NCBI RefSeq assembly: GCF_000308775.1
Contig: NZ_BAGJ01000274.1
Location: forward strand, 62,001 to 126,000
Source of the DNA: Nocardia testacea NBRC 100365
GTDB lineage: Bacteria; Actinomycetota; Actinomycetes; Mycobacteriales; Mycobacteriaceae
Direction of reading: 5' to 3'
DNA length: 64,000 bases
Numbering within the stretch: position 1 is the first letter of the stretch; the number at the start of each line of letters is the position of its first letter. The notes under the pieces were generated by a model. That model did not search any database. It was not told the origin of the DNA and saw only the letters and a list, made by a program, of their open reading frames with translations. A program made the translations under genes and the position numbers. Below, one piece after another: positions 43,159-51,883 of the stretch.

Positions 43159-44418
43159 TTGTTTTCGCCGCCGCACGACGCTCGATCCGCCGCACTTCCG
43201 CTCATCCACGGATCACCGCAGAGCAACGACGGACCCCGGGTTCCGTTCTACGCCGAAGAGATCGCCCAGGCCCCGCACGAGGCGTATCGCGAAATGCGCC
43301 GCCGATACGGCGCCTTGGTACCGGTGGAGTTGGCTCCCGGCGTCCCGGCGACCTTGGTTGTCGGTTATCACACCGCGGTGCGCATCCTCAACGACCCTGA
43401 GCACTTCCCGGCGGATTCGCGTGTCTGGCAGCGAGATATCCCGCGTGAGTGCCCCGTCCTTCCCCTCCTGGAATGGCGCCCGTCGGCTGTCCGGAATTCC
43501 GGCGCCGTGCACGCTCGTTACCGGCAGGCAACCGTCGCCGGAGTAAGTGGAGTCGATCTGTACTCGCTGCACAGCCGGGTGGAAAAGATCGCCGTCCCGC
43601 TCATCAACGCGTTCTGCACCACCGGCTCGGCCGAACTCATCGAGCAGTACGCGTTCCCGCTGACCTTCGCGCTCATCAACGACATACTGGGCTGTCCGGC
43701 CGAGATCAGTCGACGCGCGGCGGCGGGAATGGCCACAATGATCGAGGGATCGACAGCGGCCGCCGCCGAAGGCAACGCCATGCTGGAACAGGCCATGGCC
43801 GATCTGGTGAGCCTGAAGAAGACCGAACCCGGTCCGGACGTCGTCACCCGGATGGTGCACGACCCGGCGAACCTCGACGACGAGGAGATGCTGCACAACG
43901 TATACAGCTTCTACGGAGCGGGAATCGAACCGCTGCAGAACCTGATCATCAACTCGCTCCGGCTGATCCTCACCGACGAGCGTTTCGCGGGTGGAATTCT
44001 CGGCGGGAGTCTGTCGACCCGGGACGCCGTGGACGAGGTGCTCTTCACCGACCCGCCGGTGGCGAACTACGCGGTCTCCTTCCCTCGCCAGCCGGTGCTT
44101 ATCGACGGCGTCTGGCTACCTGCCCATCAGCCGGTGATGATCAGCCTCGCCGCGTGCAACAACGATCCGGCCATCGATACCGGGGCCTACACCGACAACC
44201 GCGCCCACCTCGCATGGAGCATCGGAGCGCATATGTGCCCGGCGAAAGAGGTGGCCTACCTGGTAGCGCAGGAGGCGATCGACCAGCTGCTCGACGCGCT
44301 GCCCGAGCTGCGCCTCGCTGTACCGGCCGGGGAACTCACCTGGCGCCCCGGCGCTTTCCAGCGTGCGCTGACCGCGCTGCCGGTGGAGTTTCCCGAATCC
44401 GCGCCGCTGACGATCTAG
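43159..44418 (+). CDS. cytochrome P450 lacking ExxR arginine (CYP157-like), copy 2
   Basis: 419 aa from TTG 43159 (GTG 43150 in frame is the alternative). It aligns end to end with the P450 at 36240: GVPATLVVGYHTAVRI, WRPSAVRNSG, ARYRQA, GAGIEPLQNL in the I-helix, EVLFTDPPVANY in place of ExxR, and heme loop WSIGAHMCPA (Cys near 360). Both copies lack the arginine in the same place, so loss predates the duplication. Followed by a stem-loop. Stand-alone transcription unit as far as visible. Confidence 0.84.
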   Translation: MFSPPHDARSAALPLIHGSPQSNDGPRVPFYAEEIAQAPHEAYREMRRRYGALVPVELAPGVPATLVVGYHTAVRILNDPEHFPADSRVWQRDIPRECPVLPLLEWRPSAVRNSGAVHARYRQATVAGVSGVDLYSLHSRVEKIAVPLINAFCTTGSAELIEQYAFPLTFALINDILGCPAEISRRAAAGMATMIEGSTAAAAEGNAMLEQAMADLVSLKKTEPGPDVVTRMVHDPANLDDEEMLHNVYSFYGAGIEPLQNLIINSLRLILTDERFAGGILGGSLSTRDAVDEVLFTDPPVANYAVSFPRQPVLIDGVWLPAHQPVMISLAACNNDPAIDTGAYTDNRAHLAWSIGAHMCPAKEVAYLVAQEAIDQLLDALPELRLAVPAGELTWRPGAFQRALTALPVEFPESAPLTI

Positions 44419-44434
44419 CCCTACGCGCTCCCGG

Positions 44435-44457
44435 CGTCGGCCGGCGTGCCGCCGACG
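44435..44457 (+). terminator. stem-loop after the P450 gene
   Basis: CGTCGGC (44435-44441) and GCCGACG (44451-44457) form a 7-bp GC stem with a 9-nt loop, 17 bp after the stop. No T-run. Confidence 0.5.
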
Positions 44458-44605
44458 TCGGTAAGCGCGGGTGAAGTGGCCGATACTCCACTCCGGCATC
44501 CACGGCCGCCGCGAAGAGGGCCCGCACCGCTGCGCGGTCACCGGTCAATTGCGAGATCCTCGCATGACCCACCGACCCGAAGCGCGGGATCAGCCGACAG
44601 TGGGG

Positions 44606-45184
44606 TCAGGCGTGCAGGGTGGGGCGGTAGATGAGCTCTTGGATGTGGCGGTCGAGCGTCCGGCTCTCGAGCAGCTCGAGATCGAAGTCGGCGGCGCCCT
44701 GGAAAACCGGTTCCACCCCGGTCTTTCCGGAGATCACCGGAAAGATCGTCACCTGCACGCGGTCGACGAGACCGGCGGCCAGCAACGCCCGGTTCATCGA
44801 AAGGCTGCCGTGTGAACACAGCGGCACCTCGGACTCCTTCTTGAGCCTTGCCACGACGTCGACGGCATCTCCGGCGACCACAGTCGCGTCCGGCCAGTCG
44901 ACGGGTCCGGCGAGTGTCGTCGACACCACCGTGGTCGGCATGCTGCGCATCCGCGAATTCACCGGGTCGAGCTCGGACTCGTCGATCGGACCGATCATCT
45001 CCACGAACGTGCGAAAGGTATTTGCGCCCAGAATGAGTCGCTGGGTCTCGTTGAGCACGGCGAACCGGTGATCGAGGAATTCGGGGCCATGTTTGCCCCA
45101 ATAGCCGCCCCAATCGCCCGTTTCGTCGTAGGAGGCGAATCCGTCGAGGGTGGTGAAGATATCGAAGGTGTACGTGGTGGCCAT
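44606..45184 (-). CDS. dihydrofolate reductase/RibD C-terminal-domain family protein
   Basis: 192 aa. FDIFTTLDGFASYDE at the N-terminus, LILGANTFRTFVEMI, and the late ...VDRVQVTIFPVISGKTGVEPVF match the RibD-C/DfrA-like reductases common in actinomycetes (short DHFR-fold NADPH enzymes of unknown substrate). Start ATG 45184 has GGAGCG upstream. A perfect palindrome lies ~105 bp upstream. Confidence 0.82.
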   Translation of the reverse strand: MATTYTFDIFTTLDGFASYDETGDWGGYWGKHGPEFLDHRFAVLNETQRLILGANTFRTFVEMIGPIDESELDPVNSRMRSMPTTVVSTTLAGPVDWPDATVVAGDAVDVVARLKKESEVPLCSHGSLSMNRALLAAGLVDRVQVTIFPVISGKTGVEPVFQGAADFDLELLESRTLDRHIQELIYRPTLHA

Positions 45185-45287
45185 GACGCTCCTTTGGGTG
45201 TTCCCGATCGGTTTGTGGAGGTAGACGGGAGGTTGCGGCGGAACTCATCGGAGTTCGGCTTCCGGTGCCTATTTCGAGGTGACCAAC

Positions 45288-45301
45288 GCACTTCGAAGTG
45301 C
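45288..45301. promoter_or_regulatory. 14-bp perfect palindrome GCACTTCGAAGTGC
   Basis: Lies in the divergent gap between the DHFR-like gene and a truncated alcohol dehydrogenase start. Neighbouring half-sites (CACTTC/AAGTG, and a following CTACTTCC) make it look like a dimer-binding operator. The regulator is not in the window vicinity. Confidence 0.55.
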
Positions 45302-45377
45302 CTACTTCCCGTTGGAGAGTTACCGCTCGATAGTGGAGTGACAAAGAGCCGAACACAACATACGAGGAGTCGAGAGA

Positions 45378-45419
45378 ATGAGTACGACCACTTACCGCGC
45401 CGCCGTCGTCCGGAGCTGA
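45378..45419 (+). pseudogene. aborted alcohol dehydrogenase N-terminus (13 codons)
   Basis: After GAGGAG an ATG opens M-S-T-T-T-Y-R-A-A-V-V-R-S and stops. This is the typical first strand of a medium-chain alcohol dehydrogenase (MxxTYRAAVVRSFGxPL...). The rest of the gene is gone; sequence past the stop is not dehydrogenase-like. Read as the stub left by a deletion or insertion. A purely regulatory mini-ORF is less likely. Confidence 0.5.
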
Positions 45420-45434
45420 GAGGCGGCTTGAAGA

Positions 45435-45506
45435 TGTCAGTGGGGTGGCCTGGTAATACGACATCAGGTGTCAGTAGTAGGCGACACCGGATGTCAGTAG
45501 CTGGCG
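45435..45506 (+). repeat. short TGTCAGT(AG) repeats
   Basis: TGTCAGTGG at 45435, TGTCAGTAGTAGGCG at 45469 and TGTCAGTAGCTGGCG at 45492 are spaced over 70 bp. GGTGTC (45467-45472) also pairs with GACACC (45483-45488). They lie where the truncated dehydrogenase ends, so could be a junction scar or mobile-element end; no transposase is present. Confidence 0.5.
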
Positions 45507-45630
45507 GCGTCCAGTTCGGATGCTGACCGGCGGAAACGGGAGAGTTCCCGTTGGGCCTGCCTGGGGCTTTCGGTGTCAGGTGATCGTTCTTCGATAGATT
45601 TGCCGGGAACTACTTCAGGCGCGGCCGCCT

Positions 45631-45740
45631 CTAGGCGGGTACGAAGCCCAGTTGCTCGTAGAAGACTCGTGCGCCGCTGGGTTGCGCCCGGATGGTCGAT
45701 TCCGAAGGTCAGCACCTCGATGTTTCCCGGACCTGTGTAA
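45631..45740 (-). pseudogene. GNAT acetyltransferase C-terminal remnant, frameshifted
   Basis: Minus strand gives EVLTFGIDHPGA in one frame and QPSGARVFYEQLGFVPA-stop in the next, together the usual end of a GNAT acetyltransferase (fYexLGFxP). One frameshift joins them near 45690. The N-terminal GNAT core is absent. Degenerate gene. Confidence 0.55.
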
Positions 45741-45775
45741 ATCTGGGTGTCGCTTGTGTCATGAGCGCTGAGCAA

Positions 45776-46466
45776 ACGTTTCTTTCCGCGCTCGGTTCCC
45801 CGGCTGTTAGTGGCCAGTTAGTTCTCCCCACTGGCGGCCAATTATCGGGGAGCTATCTGGCCGTGGGGCAATAACTTCCAGCTACGCTCGGATCTGTTCT
45901 GGTGCGACGAGTCGTGGCGCGCGGCACCAGCAATGGATTGGGGCGACGCACTGTCGCGACGGGGACTACCGCCCGATGCGTGCGGGCGGATGCCCGTACG
46001 CCGCCCTCTGGACCGCCGCAGTCGGCCAGCTGCGCGGTTTGCTGGGTGAGTGCCCGTACGGCCTATTGGCCGTCAACGGGGACCAACATGGCCGCAGCAT
46101 CTGGCCGTCTGCGGGGAGAAACTCGTGGCCGCTGACACCCGGCGCACAGCACCTTTCCCGCGCGGATTCGCTGGCCTATCACGATGCATGCGCCCAACTG
46201 GATCCGGTGATCCTCGGGCGGGTGGTCGGTATCGATGCCCTGCACCCCGTTGCCGGGTGGGCCGGCTGGTGGTGTCGGTAGAGCGGTGCCGTGCCCTACC
46301 GCACCGCAACGGCCCAACAAGGCATACGGTTCGGAAACGGCAGCGGCCCTGTGTAATGCTCTGCGGACTGGCGAGCCGGGGACCGTCGCCGACGCGGTGC
46401 TCATCCTGTGCGTGGGCGAGACCGAGTTCGGTGGTGCCGTCGAGACCTGGGTCGTCGACGGTTATG
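45776..46466. other. degenerate region without a clear gene
   Basis: About 690 bp. Two overlapping plus-strand frames (45976-46281 and 46235-46567) have fair length but no recognisable domain, and neither has a good ribosome site. The phrase VGETEFGGAVETWVVDGY may be part of an old gene. I see no tRNA or repeat family. Best read as decayed accessory DNA. Confidence 0.35.
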
Positions 46467-46922
46467 TCAACGGCAGGCGAGGGTTGCCCGACCCGCAGAC
46501 AGGTCATGGTGCCGTGTTCGGGAGGCGGTGCGGGGTAGCTGTCCGGGTGTTGGGCGGGAACCGTTGAAGGCAGGCAGATGCCGTCGGCAGTTCAGGCACC
46601 ACTGTGTGGTGGGAATTGTTTGGAGTAGGTGAATCGGGATTTCGGTGTGGCAGCGGCGGCAGCGCCCGTAGCGGCCTGTGGTGATGAGGGTGAGGGTTTC
46701 GTCGATGTCGGCCAATGCTTGTCGTGCGGCTGCGGCCAGTTTGAGGGTGACTTCATGCCTGGCCAGATCAGCCGCGTCGGCGGGGATGGCTGCGCGGTCG
46801 ATTTCGGCATCGAGTTCGGCCAGTTGCTGTACCCGGAAGCGGCGTTGTCGATCGAGTCTGGCTCGCAGGGCGGGTAAGTGGTCGGAAAGGCGTGCGTGTG
46901 AGGTGGGGTGTGCGAGGGGCAT
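46467..46922 (-). CDS. DksA/TraR-family zinc-finger protein
   Basis: 151 aa from ATG 46922 (GGAGA upstream; a longer start at 46991 is possible). The N-terminal coiled coil (LPALRARLDRQRRFRVQQLAELDAEIDRA) is followed by the C4 zinc finger GRCRRCHTEIP...TQWCLNCRR. It belongs to TraR/DksA-like RNA-polymerase secondary-channel factors. In actinomycetes such proteins often sit in stress and redox islands, as here. Confidence 0.82.
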   Translation of the reverse strand: MPLAHPTSHARLSDHLPALRARLDRQRRFRVQQLAELDAEIDRAAIPADAADLARHEVTLKLAAAARQALADIDETLTLITTGRYGRCRRCHTEIPIHLLQTIPTTQWCLNCRRHLPAFNGSRPTPGQLPRTASRTRHHDLSAGRATLACR

Positions 46923-47078
46923 CTGGGTCTCCGGGCGGAAGGTCGGAACTGTGGTTCGAGGTGCCGTCACGGGAATATGGCGTTCGTCCACGTTTGGCGG
47001 CGTGGACTCGAATCCGCCGACGCGGCGGTGTGCCGCTCACGCCGGTAGGTCGGATTCATTTGTTGGGGTGGAGCGGTG

Positions 47079-47717
47079 TCAGTGCACCGCGGCGGCCGCG
47101 GCGGTTGGTGTGGTCTCAGCGACCGGTGCGGTCACGATGGTCGCTGCCGGGGTGGTCGCGATGGTCGCGGTGTGGATGCCGGGCACTGTGTGGGTGAGGG
47201 CGACGGCGATGCGCCGTTCGGATTCATCGGCGAATCGGCCGGATATACTGGCGTGGCCTTCGTCGACGGTGACATGCCAGCGCCGCGCGCCGACATATCG
47301 ATCGAGGAGGTACTGTGCCCCGCCGGCGAGCGCATCGTCGGGGGTAAGCATGATCCGCAGCGCGTCGCCGCGGCTGAACATGCCGATCACACGGCCGTTG
47401 GCATCGACCACCGGCAGACTACGCAGTCCGTGCGTTACCAGCATGTTCATGACCTCGGCCAGTACCGCAGTGTCGGGGACCGAGACCGCGGGGGCGGTCA
47501 TCACCGCGTCGACGGGGTCGTTGAGTTCGCCGGCCCGCAAGAGGTCACCGCTGGTGACTACCCCGACGAGCCGATCGTCGCGGTCGAGAACGGGCAACGC
47601 CGCGTAGCCAAGTTCGGCGAGGGTCAATGCCGCCTCGCGTGCCGTGTTGTTGTATCGCACGGCGACGACCGGTCGTTGCATCAGCTCACACACCTGCATG
47701 TTCATCATTGCGTTCAA
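47079..47717 (-). CDS. CBS-domain pair plus BON domain protein
   Basis: 212 aa. Two CBS motifs: VCELMQRPVVAVRYNN...AALPVLDRDDRLVGVVTSGDLL and DAVMTAPAVSVPDTA...RSLPVVDANGRVIGMFSRGDAL. The last ~75 residues form a BON-type region (YVGARRWHVTVDEGHASISGRF...VPGIHTATI). CBS pairs sense adenine nucleotides; actinobacterial CBS-BON proteins are typical members of hypoxia/dormancy gene sets, like those of the mycobacterial DosR regulon. Alone on its strand. Confidence 0.87.
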   Translation of the reverse strand: MNAMMNMQVCELMQRPVVAVRYNNTAREAALTLAELGYAALPVLDRDDRLVGVVTSGDLLRAGELNDPVDAVMTAPAVSVPDTAVLAEVMNMLVTHGLRSLPVVDANGRVIGMFSRGDALRIMLTPDDALAGGAQYLLDRYVGARRWHVTVDEGHASISGRFADESERRIAVALTHTVPGIHTATIATTPAATIVTAPVAETTPTAAAAAVH

Positions 47718-48037
47718 CTCCGCTTCATTTGGTTACCGGATCGGCTCCGAAGCCGGATACACACACCGGGCCGTCCCGATGTCTCCGAGTGCTCGGTGGC
47801 CCGTTTCGTACCGAATCAACGCAGCAGGCCGGAGTCGCGCATCGGGCACGTACCCGGATTCGGCGGCATGATGGCCGACTGGGGTCGATAGTCAGTCACC
47901 GCTGGTGCTCACAGTTTCACTGCTCCTACCTGCGTCTTCTGCTCAACTCCATAATGGGGGTGCAGGTGCGGCGAGTGATTGCTCTGTTCCGACAATCGCG
48001 GTGTCGAGATTTTTGGGGATAGCACAGCGCGGGTGGG
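47718..48037. other. intergenic region upstream of CBS-BON gene
   Basis: About 320 bp, lying between the two minus-strand genes and holding the CBS-BON promoter. No coding frame or hairpin convinces. Confidence 0.35.
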
Positions 48038-49564
48038 TCAGGCGTTGTTGCCGGTGACGGCGAGTTCGATCATGGTGGCGAGTCGTTTGCGGGGGTCGTC
48101 CAGGCCGAGATCGGTCACTTCTGCCATTTTGCGTAGCCGGTTCCGTACGGTGTTCTCGTGCACGCCCAGCTGCGCGCCCGCTGCTACCGGGTCGCCTTGG
48201 GCCTGCAACCAGGCACACAGCGTCGTCACATACTGGGTGGAGTTCGCTTGGTCGTGGCGCCGTAACTGCGACACCGGCCCGCGCACGGGGGTGCGGCCGG
48301 ACAGCCCGGCGGTGCGCAATCGTTGCAGCAGGATCTCGTCCCACGATTCGTCATAGGCGAGGGGCTCGGCATCTGCGGGGTGGGCGGCGCACAGCGCCAG
48401 GCATTCGTCGGCCTCTCGGCGTGCCAACGCCAGTTCCGTGGCCTGGGCGACCCCGCTGATACCCGCCAGCACCGTCATCCGCGGGGGCAGTGCCGCCTGC
48501 CGCTCGGATATCCAGCGGCGTGCGGTCGCCGCCTGATCAGCGGGCAGCACGGTGTAGACGGTGTCGCCGACCAAGGCGCTGCGGCTCGACCGCGACCAGC
48601 CGAATCCGGTTGTTGCTCGTTCGAAGATCACCAGCAGCGAGGTGTGCTGTTCCTCGGCGATCCCGGCCCGCAGCGCGATCACCCGCAAACTCTGCGGCGC
48701 CAACCCCAGCCTGCCGGCCACCGTCGCCGCGTCCGCGGCGCCCTCCAGCAGGCGGATCACCGATTCGGATTCCACCTGACGTTCCAGGTCCGCGCTGGCC
48801 CGCGACCGCAACAGATGCAGAGCCACCGTGTGCGCACCCTCGATCAAGGCCTGGTGCCGAGCCCCGGCCAACGGCGCCGGGCACGACACCCACACCGAGC
48901 CCAGCAGTTGCCTGCCCACGCGCACCGCGACGACCATCCGCCCGGTCATTCCACGCTCTTCCTGAGCGGGAACGAACAGCGGTTCATCCGAGGCCGCCAG
49001 GTGCGTGAAGACACCGCCCGCGCCGAATATCGCACGCAACCACGGCGGCATCTGCCGACCCAGGATCGTTTCGACGCGTGCGGGGTCGAGGTGCTGCTGC
49101 GGCCGGGAGTAGGCCAGCACGCGAGACAGGCGGTCCTCGATCGTCACCGCGCCGTCGACCGCGGTGGACAGGTTGTCGGCCAGAGCGAACAGATCGGTGG
49201 GGCCGCGACCGGCCTCGGTTTCGCGGCCTTCTTGGACCAGCCCGTAGACCACCGCGGCCACTTCGCTCCAGGCCACCGCAGGGTCGATCACCATTACCGC
49301 CACCCCCTCGATCTGCGGCTCGTCGCCGAGCTCGCCGGCCCCGCGAACAAGCGCGACAGCAGCCCGCGCCGACACCGCCCAGCCCACCACCTCCGAGACC
49401 GAGCGCGCCCCGACACCCAGAAGCACATCGCCCACCTCCGCGGGGCCCTGATCGCCCCCGTGGATCACCACGCTGCGCAATTCCGTGGCTCGGGGCACTG
49501 AATCCAACCGTAGGCGGACCCCGTAGCCACCCAGGATGTTTGCCAACCGGTCCAACGTCACCAT
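48038..49564 (-). CDS. PucR-family transcriptional regulator with purine-catabolism-type N-terminal domain
   Basis: 508 aa from ATG 49564. N-terminal PucR sensor domain (VVIHGGDQGPAEVGDVLLGVG, with LVRGAGELGDEPQIEGVAVMVID), a CdaR/GGDEF-like middle (ALVGDTVYTVLPADQAAT) and C-terminal HTH_30 (QGDPVAAGAQLGVHENTVRNRLRKMAEVTD). Long PucR proteins control catabolic or stress genes; target genes nearby are not obvious. It is monocistronic, with a ~280-bp upstream gap. Confidence 0.85.
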   Translation of the reverse strand: MVTLDRLANILGGYGVRLRLDSVPRATELRSVVIHGGDQGPAEVGDVLLGVGARSVSEVVGWAVSARAAVALVRGAGELGDEPQIEGVAVMVIDPAVAWSEVAAVVYGLVQEGRETEAGRGPTDLFALADNLSTAVDGAVTIEDRLSRVLAYSRPQQHLDPARVETILGRQMPPWLRAIFGAGGVFTHLAASDEPLFVPAQEERGMTGRMVVAVRVGRQLLGSVWVSCPAPLAGARHQALIEGAHTVALHLLRSRASADLERQVESESVIRLLEGAADAATVAGRLGLAPQSLRVIALRAGIAEEQHTSLLVIFERATTGFGWSRSSRSALVGDTVYTVLPADQAATARRWISERQAALPPRMTVLAGISGVAQATELALARREADECLALCAAHPADAEPLAYDESWDEILLQRLRTAGLSGRTPVRGPVSQLRRHDQANSTQYVTTLCAWLQAQGDPVAAGAQLGVHENTVRNRLRKMAEVTDLGLDDPRKRLATMIELAVTGNNA

Positions 49565-49841
49565 GAGCTGCTCCGGGGTCGGACCGACAACGCAGCGCTG
49601 TTCAGCGGTAGATGCGACCGGTAGAGGGTCGTGGCCGGAGCGCGCGGGCCGCCGTCTGTCGGTCGGCGCATCGAGATCGGCACCAGGGCGAGCCGGCGTC
49701 GGAGACCTCGCAGACTCGACCCGCTTCGATCGGAAGAAGTGTCCACCGCCGCGTGTTCGGTGGTATGGAACCCTGCTGCAGGCGCGGGCCAGGAGTGTAG
49801 GTGCGGTACTGCGTCCACGGCCCGGCAGTGCTGGCGTCCGG

Positions 49842-50228
49842 TCACTGTTCAGCGGATTTGTTCGGATGTGCGATGAGGTCGGCGAGTACGGCTGCTTCAC
49901 TGATGCCGGTGTTCTTTGTGGCGGTGAGCAGCGTGAGATCGTTGTGGTCGGCCAGTTCGCGCAGATGCGAGAGTGCCGCAGCGCGGCCGGGTTGGGTCAG
50001 TTCGTCGCGGTAGCGGCGGACGAAGGCATCGAAGAGCCGTGGGTCGTGGCCGTACCAGGTGCGCAGCTCGGTAGATGGGGCGATCTGTTTACACCATTCA
50101 TCCAGGTGAGCTCTGGATTTGCTGACGCCGCGCGGCCAGAGCCGGTCCACCAGTACGCGGATGCCGTCATCCGGGGTCGGGTCGTCATAGATTCTGCGGA
50201 TCTGCACAGTGCATCGAGTCGTCACCAT
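49842..50228 (-). CDS. DUF488 (YeaO-like) protein
   Basis: 128 aa. YeaO signature: VQIRRIYDDPTPDDGIRVLVDRLWPRGVSK...LDEWCKQIAPSTELRTWYGHDP. Conserved His/Asp residues suggest a metal or nucleic-acid-related activity that is not established. Distinct from the second DUF488 protein encoded at 51030, which lies on the other strand and is of the Mj1-like long type. Confidence 0.85.
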   Translation of the reverse strand: MVTTRCTVQIRRIYDDPTPDDGIRVLVDRLWPRGVSKSRAHLDEWCKQIAPSTELRTWYGHDPRLFDAFVRRYRDELTQPGRAAALSHLRELADHNDLTLLTATKNTGISEAAVLADLIAHPNKSAEQ

Positions 50229-50454
50229 CGACTCCCGATCTCATCGCTTGCTCGCATTTCGGAGTCTCAGCGGGGATGCCGACCGCCAAGGCGATGGTCC
50301 CCGCGCCCGATCCGGGCCCTCACCACATACCGGACGGTACGCCTACCTGCGATTTCGGGCGGTGAGATCGCTGCCCTGATATCGAAGTGAAATGGTGCAC
50401 ACCACAACAGCCGGTAGCGTGGTGCAAGGGGGTGAAGCTTCCGAAAGGAAACAG

Positions 50455-50862
50455 ATGAGCAGCGTACGGGCCGCATCGTGTTTGGTGGAAGTATCCGATC
50501 TGGATCGTTCGATACGCTTCTACTGCGACGTATTCGAATGCAGTATCTCGATTCACGAGCCGGACGCCGCTCTGCTGCTCACACCCGCCGGCTTCCAGCT
50601 GTATCTACGGGTGAGTGAAACGCCTCGCCGACGCAATATCGGTGACCTGGGCGTGGTGTATCTCATCTGGGCTACCGACAGCAAAACAGAACTGGACCGA
50701 ATCGAACATCGACTGCGCGCCTATTACCCCAGCACCTACACCCACACTGCGAACGAGATCAGTTTCATCGACAGTGTCGACCCGGACGGCGGCCGAGTGC
50801 TGATCGCCTACCCGAGTCCCGAAAAGCTTCCTCGCGAGGTGATCGCGGATCGCTTCCGCTGA
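50455..50862 (+). CDS. VOC (glyoxalase/bleomycin-resistance) fold protein
   Basis: 135 aa from ATG 50455 (AAAGGAAA upstream). SCLVEVSDLDRSIRFYCDVFECSI begins a single VOC module; the C-terminal FIDSVDPDGGRVLIAYP holds a metal-ligand-like acidic segment. Could be a dioxygenase-like, isomerase-like or drug-binding protein; no specific function assigned. Confidence 0.8.
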   Translation: MSSVRAASCLVEVSDLDRSIRFYCDVFECSISIHEPDAALLLTPAGFQLYLRVSETPRRRNIGDLGVVYLIWATDSKTELDRIEHRLRAYYPSTYTHTANEISFIDSVDPDGGRVLIAYPSPEKLPREVIADRFR

Positions 50863-51029
50863 CTGCCCGCCTGTTCCGAGGAAACGGTTTCCGATCCCAC
50901 CGGACAGGGCCTACGAGGAATTCATCCAGGTCCGCGACATCCCGCTGCGAGCGGGACCGTGTACTGACAGTCTGCTTTGATGCGGCGAGACGTTGTTCGG
51001 CAGAGGTGTACCACCGCGTGGGAAGTGCT

Positions 51030-51554
51030 ATGTCGCCCGTCTACGCCATCGGCCATTCCACCCGTCCCGTCGCGGAGTTCATCGGGACGCTGAACTATGT
51101 CGGCATCGGCCTGGTGGCAGACATCCGAACCGTGCCCAAGTCCCGCCACAACCCGCAGTTCCACATCGACCGGCTCGGGGAATCGCTGGCCGCGGCCGGT
51201 ATCGGTTACCGGCCGGTGCCGGGGCTGGGTGGACTACGGAAGCCGACGCGAGATTCGATCAACACGGGGTGGCGCAACGTGTCCTTCCGCGGGTACGCCG
51301 ACTATATGCAGACGCGCTCGTTCGAGGAGGCGATCGAGGAACTCATCGCGCTGGCCGCAGAACATGTCACCGTCATCATGTGCGCTGAGGCCGTCTTCTG
51401 GCGGTGTCATCGCCGGCTGGTCGCCGACGCACTTCTCGTACGTGGCATCGATGTCCAGCACATCATGGGCGCGTCGACGCTCATACCGGCAGAGATGACG
51501 AGTTTCGCGTCGGTGCGCGGCACACGAGTCACCTATCCGTCGACGCCGCTGTGA
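51030..51554 (+). CDS. DUF488 protein, second type
   Basis: 174 aa from ATG 51030. Motifs YAIGHSTRPVAEF, LVADIRTVPKSRHNPQF, and VIMCAEAVFWRCHRRLVADALL are the typical conserved DUF488 blocks (Cys/His-rich). Its 3' end overlaps the converging alkyltransferase-like gene by 26 bp. The family is linked by context to DNA-repair and stress genes elsewhere, which fits the adjacent genes. Confidence 0.82.
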   Translation: MSPVYAIGHSTRPVAEFIGTLNYVGIGLVADIRTVPKSRHNPQFHIDRLGESLAAAGIGYRPVPGLGGLRKPTRDSINTGWRNVSFRGYADYMQTRSFEEAIEELIALAAEHVTVIMCAEAVFWRCHRRLVADALLVRGIDVQHIMGASTLIPAEMTSFASVRGTRVTYPSTPL

Positions 51555-51864
51555 TCGGGGGCCCCTGCCACTGGGCGCGGGCCATATCCACGCGGTTGCC
51601 GCGCATCGGGGTGGCTTCGGCGCGCAGCAGGTCGAGAGCACGACCGGCGTGGCAGGATGCGGGCGTGCCGTCGGCGTATACGACCCGATGCCAGTGGGTT
51701 TCTTCGGCGCAGGTGGTCATGACATGTCCGACTTGCCGGGCGCTACCGCCGACCCGGTCGCCGATCGCGCCATAGGACATCACCCGGCCGGCCGGAATCT
51801 GGTCGATCACGTCCAAGACCCGCCGCGTGAACGGCGATATCGACTTGTCACCCGGTTGCGTCAT
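51529..51864 (-). CDS. alkyltransferase-like protein (ATL, MGMT-like without active Cys)
   Basis: 111 aa. The helix-turn-helix FTRRVLDVIDQIPAGRVMSYGAIGDRVGG and SARQVGHVMTTCAEETHWHRVVYADG match MGMT/ATL C-terminal domains. The usual PCHRV active site reads HWHRVV, so there is no acceptor cysteine in place. ATL proteins bind O6-alkylguanine and route it to nucleotide excision repair. Followed by a uracil-DNA glycosylase gene on the same strand (20 bp after the UDG stop). Confidence 0.88.
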   Translation of the reverse strand: MTQPGDKSISPFTRRVLDVIDQIPAGRVMSYGAIGDRVGGSARQVGHVMTTCAEETHWHRVVYADGTPASCHAGRALDLLRAEATPMRGNRVDMARAQWQGPPITAASTDR

Positions 51865-51883
51865 GGGTCCTCTGAACTGCCGG

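Noticed and set aside
45976..46567. Two overlapping plus-strand frames considered as genes.
   Set aside because: No domains, poor ribosome sites and mutual overlap; read as decayed DNA.
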